Source of the DNA: Rhizobacter terrae
GTDB lineage: Bacteria > Pseudomonadota > Gammaproteobacteria > Burkholderiales > Burkholderiaceae_C
Length of the DNA: 64,000 bases
Assembly (NCBI RefSeq): GCF_003852895.1
Contig: NZ_QUSW01000003.1
Location: 648,816 to 712,815 of the forward strand
Reading direction: 5' to 3'
Shown here: piece by piece, positions 61,862 to 64,000 of the stretch
Layout of the letters: the number at the start of each line of letters is the position of its first letter
Numbering within the stretch: the stretch's first letter is position 1
Position numbers and translations under genes: made by a program
The notes under the pieces: model-generated
What the model was told of the DNA's origin: nothing
The model's input: the letters and a program-made list of their open reading frames with translations, nothing else
The model's database searches: none

Positions 61862-62834
61862 GCTGAGGCGCGTCGCTGCGGCCGAGCACCTCCTGCACCG
61901 TGCGGATGTCATAGCCTGCCTGGAGAAGGTGCGTCGCAAACGAATGGCGAAGGATGTGCGGCGAGCAAGGCTTGGCAATGCCGGCGCGTTTGGCGGCGGC
62001 ACTCACCGAGCGCTGGATGCTGGACTCATGCAGGTGATGTCGGTGCTCTGCACCACTGCGCGGGTCGATGGATCGAGAGGCTGCGGGGAAGACCCATTGC
62101 CAGCCCCAGCTTCGCGGCGCCGCGGGGTACTTTGTCGCCAGCGCATTCGGTAGCCACACGGTCCCGAAACCCGCGGCCAAGTCCTTGTCATGAAGTACCT
62201 TGACGCGCAACACATGGTCCTTCAAGGGTAGGAGCAAGTTCTCCGGCAACACGGTGACGCGATCCTTGCCGCCTTTTCCGTTGCGAACAAGGATCTCCCG
62301 CCGCTCGAATTCAATGTCCTTGATTCGCAGGCGAAGTGCTTCCAGCAGCCGCATTCCGGTTCCGTAGAGCAGTGAGGCCACCAGTCCCATGGTGCCGCTG
62401 AGTTCAAGAAGCAGGGCGTGGGTTTCCGAAGGCGTCAGGACCACTGGGAGCCGGTTTGGCACTCTTGCTGCGACGATCTCGTCTAGCCATGGCAACTGGA
62501 TGCACAGAACCTCTCGATACAGGAACAACAGTGCCGACTTGGCTTGATTCTGAGTTGACGCCGCCACGTTGCGCTCGACGGCCAAGTGGGACAGGAACTC
62601 CTGGACCTGCACCGCGCCGAGGCCGTCGGGATGACGCTTGCCGTGAAAGACGATGAACCGGCGGATCCAGTCCACGTAGGCGGTCTCGGTTCGAATCGAG
62701 TAGTGACGCAGCCGGATCTCGTCACGCACACGATCGAGCAGGCGGCGAGGCGGGGCGGACGGTGGGTCGGCGGTTTCCTTGTCGAATGTCACATTCGAGA
62801 GGGGCCGCGGGGTCAAATCGGGGAGTCGACGCAT
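61776..62834 (-). pseudogene. intI: Integron integrase intI, truncated: catalytic Tyr lost
   Basis: The frame encodes 352 residues. The integron-integrase signature is strong: LLDRVRDEIRLRHYSIRTETAYVDWIRRFIVFHGKRHP, TGMRLLEALRLRIKDIEF with the first catalytic Arg, the IntI-specific insert KYPAAPRSWGWQWVFPA, RRHHLHESSIQ-like SGAEHRHHLHESSIQRSV, and the HxxR block PHILRHSFATHLLQAGYDIRTVQEVLGRSD. After GRSD (about 61870) homology stops; the expected Tyr motif (YTHV) is replaced by unrelated residues that read antisense into the carboxypeptidase gene. The enzyme is therefore expected to be inactive. The start could also be GTG 62792. Confidence 0.9.
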
Positions 62835-62843
62835 CCGCGGAAA

Positions 62844-62858
62844 TTTAGGCAGCCTAAA
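62844..62858. promoter_or_regulatory. Perfect 15-bp palindrome upstream of intI
   Basis: TTTAGGC (62844-62850), centre A, GCCTAAA (62852-62858), 9 bp upstream of the intI start. It may be a regulator site or a relic core-like site, since GCCTAAA resembles the core sequence family. The cassette promoter must lie nearby but no clear -35/-10 is visible. Confidence 0.5.
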
Positions 62859-62944
62859 CTCACCGGGAAATCACCCCGCCGGGTGGGTTCAGTGTCCTTC
62901 TGTAGAGGGGAAAGGCGATGCAACTGGTGGATGTGAGAATGCGC

Positions 62945-62995
62945 GTTAGGCCGATGGCGAGGGTCTTTCTTGATCGGCCTATTTAACGTTAGAGC
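62945..62995. other. attI-like region with two core sites and a hairpin
   Basis: GTTAGGCC (62945-62952) and GTTAGAGC (62988-62995) both fit the integron core GTTRRRY. TAGGCCGAT (62947-62955) and ATCGGCCTA (62973-62981) are perfectly complementary. The second core is the left end of cassette 1. The first may be the attI core of an older insertion point or a relic of a lost cassette. Confidence 0.6.
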
Positions 62996-63006
62996 GCAAC
63001 GCGCGC

Positions 63007-63411
63007 ATGGAGACCGAATTGGCCTTCCCATTCAATGCTGGCGCGGTCGTCTATGCGATAAACGTGCCCAAGGTCAGCGCGTTCTATGTAGAAGTAGCTG
63101 GGCTGCGCACCACACATGCGGAGCAAGGACATGCCGTGCTTGAGTCAGCCGGCTTCCAGCTCGTTGTCGTCGCCATTCCTCCCCACATCGCGGCGTCCAT
63201 CCAGGTCACTGTGCCACCGCAGCGCCGCGAGGACACTGCCGTCAAGCTTGTCCTTCCTGTCTCCAGCATCGCCAGCGCACGTCTGGCTGCGCAGGCGTGC
63301 GGTGGTCAGCTCAACCCACCGGAGCGTGAGTGGGAGTTTCAAGGTTCGCGCGTCTGCGACGGTCACGACCCTGAGGGCAATGTCGTGCAGTTTCGCCAGA
63401 ATGCGCTCTAA
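63007..63411 (+). CDS. VOC (glyoxalase/bleomycin-resistance-like) protein, integron cassette 1
   Basis: 134 residues. VVYAINVPKVSAFYVEVAGLRTTHAEQGHAVLESAGFQLVVVAIP and VCDGHDPEGNVVQFRQ are typical of the vicinal-oxygen-chelate fold, which includes antibiotic-binding and glyoxalase-type proteins. It begins 11 bp after a core site and its TAA stop is inside the attC, as in compact cassettes. The metal ligands and substrate are not clear. Confidence 0.85.
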   Translation: METELAFPFNAGAVVYAINVPKVSAFYVEVAGLRTTHAEQGHAVLESAGFQLVVVAIPPHIAASIQVTVPPQRREDTAVKLVLPVSSIASARLAAQACGGQLNPPEREWEFQGSRVCDGHDPEGNVVQFRQNAL

Positions 63412-63483
63412 CCCTTCCATCGAGCGGACGGTTTCCAGCGGACTGCGCCCGCTTCCAACCGCCGCTCATGTCAAACGTTAGGC
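63405..63483 (+). other. attC site of cassette 1
   Basis: It begins with inverse core GCTCTAAC (63405-63412) and ends with GTTAGGC (63477-63483). Inside, AGCGGACGGTT pairs with AACCGCCGCT leaving an unpaired A, and TTCCAGCGG with CCCGCTTCCA-type arms; such bulged bases are diagnostic of attC. It shares CCCTTCCATCGAG and CTCATGTCAAAC with the second attC. Confidence 0.85.
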
Positions 63484-63491
63484 GCCACCAA

Positions 63492-63800
63492 ATGCGGACA
63501 GTCCCGTTGATCCTGCCGTTTGCGCTAGTTTTGGGCGGCTGCTACACACTCGATCAGCCGAAGTTCGAGCAATACGTGAACGAGCGGGTGAGTCAAGGCA
63601 TGAGTTTGTCTGAAGCAGAGCTGAGGCTAGCTCGGGAGGGCTTCACGTGCGAAGCTACCTCGGCCGCTCCGGCAGCTTCCTGCGCGCGAACCAGGCAAAG
63701 CGTGCTGCCGTATTCCTGTATCGAGAGAGTCTTGCTTCAATCCTCAGAGGGGAGAGTCACTTCCGTGGAAGTGCCGAAGATCGCATGTGCAGGGTTCTAA
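63492..63800 (+). CDS. Small lipoprotein, integron cassette 2
   Basis: 102 residues from ATG 63492, 9 bp after the core GTTAGGC; an in-frame ATG at 63468 overlaps the attC and is rejected. Lipobox LVLGGC follows a short hydrophobic stretch (LILPFALVLGGC). The mature part (YTLDQPKFEQYVNERVSQGMSLSEAELRLAREGFTC, then two Cys further on) resembles small cassette-encoded envelope proteins without known role. Confidence 0.8.
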   Translation: MRTVPLILPFALVLGGCYTLDQPKFEQYVNERVSQGMSLSEAELRLAREGFTCEATSAAPAASCARTRQSVLPYSCIERVLLQSSEGRVTSVEVPKIACAGF

Positions 63801-63814
63801 TTGCGTCAAGCCAA

Positions 63815-63887
63815 GCGCCTAACCCTTCCATCGAGGGGACGTGTTCCAGCAGGCTTCGCCTGCTTCCACACGCCCCTCATGTCAAAC
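63815..63887 (+). other. attC site of cassette 2, right core damaged
   Basis: It begins GCGCCTAAC (63815-63823), the complement of its cassette's left end. GAGGGGACGTGT pairs with ACACGCCCCTC leaving one unpaired A, and CAGCAGG with CCTGCTTC. It shares the conserved outer arms with attC1 and ends CTCATGTCAAAC, but the expected GTTRRRY is absent and AACTACAAGG is found instead. Confidence 0.85.
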
Positions 63888-64000
63888 TACAAGGGCTTCT
63901 CCCTCTGTCAAGCGAAGGGCATCGCTGACCCGCACTGAGGGGCCTCATCGCATCAACAGATCAGCTCAGCCGGGTTTGGCAACAAACGAGCGAAGGTGCG
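63888..64000. other. Right-edge sequence, no supported gene
   Basis: No plus-strand gene is seen. On the minus strand an open frame enters from the right edge and stops at TGA (63953-63955), giving 15 residues ending NPAELIC, which might be the C-terminus of a gene beyond the window. This is too short to support. Confidence 0.3.

Larger units (their letters stand above)
61869..63887. mobile_element. Chromosomal integron remnant (truncated intI, attI region, two cassettes)
   Basis: intI on the minus strand is followed divergently by a leader with core-like sites and then two plus-strand cassettes, each a single gene with an attC. Complementary core ends mark each cassette (GTTAGAGC with GCTCTAAC; GTTAGGCGC with GCGCCTAAC). 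The array is short, and the integrase and the last core site are damaged, so this looks like an old, frozen integron. Confidence 0.88.

Noticed and set aside
63953..64000. C-terminus of a minus-strand gene at the right edge
   Set aside because: Only 15 codons are visible, too few to tell a gene from chance.

Overview
The window is GC-rich chromosomal DNA. Gene content and order (argS–SPOR–dsbA, lptA–lptB–rpoN, split pntAa/pntAb/pntB, Bug/Tct-type binding proteins, PaiB, RsmE, MnmA) point to a betaproteobacterium of the order Burkholderiales, most likely a Comamonadaceae-type organism. That placement is inferred from family resemblance; no database search was possible. No rRNA, tRNA or CRISPR was seen.

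Layout. 1-5.7 kb: an ECF sigma factor with a membrane anti-sigma-type partner cut by the left edge, recQ, two small lipoproteins and ssb. 5.8-16.6 kb is a signalling region: two convergent hybrid histidine kinases, one preceded by a lone TRAP-type binding protein, then a PaiB-like protein and a GGDEF/EAL protein translationally coupled to a periplasmic cupredoxin-like protein. 16.7-22.8 kb: mnmA, a hotdog protein with a MerR regulator, a NUDIX hydrolase, and the proton-translocating transhydrogenase operon with panD embedded between pntAa and pntAb.

22.8-26.6 kb looks accessory: an S24-like repressor without recognisable catalytic residues, several operator-like palindromes, a diverged GIY-YIG-like protein coupled to a RhuM-like fragment, a PEP-CTERM trypsin-like protease, and two large related imperfect palindromes (231 and 235 bp). 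26.6-41.7 kb is mostly housekeeping: fadD, mtnN, rsmE, an RlmL-type methyltransferase, rpoN, lptB, lptA, dsbA, a SPOR protein, argS and a Ser/Thr kinase fused to a cyclic-nucleotide-binding domain. 41.9-49.6 kb is catabolic: a triple-repeat PsiF protein, a LysR/Bug/CoA-transferase/HMG-CoA-lyase operon facing an IclR regulator across an unusually clear promoter/operator, then a haloacid dehalogenase next to malate synthase.

49.7-54.5 kb carries two toxin-antitoxin pairs, an LEA-like 11-mer repeat protein, and a subtilase facing an ECF sigma/anti-sigma pair. 54.5-61.9 kb holds a periplasmic molybdenum hydroxylase (IorAB type), a flavoprotein, a class II amidotransferase and an M14 carboxypeptidase. 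The right end (61.87-63.9 kb) is a chromosomal integron remnant: an intI that has lost its C-terminus and catalytic tyrosine, two gene cassettes (a VOC protein and a lipoprotein) and two well-formed attC sites, the last without its terminal core site.

The strongest leads are the integron remnant, the repressor/GIY-YIG-like/RhuM island, the binding-protein/kinase and cupredoxin/c-di-GMP pairs, panD inside the pnt operon, and the paired palindromic elements.
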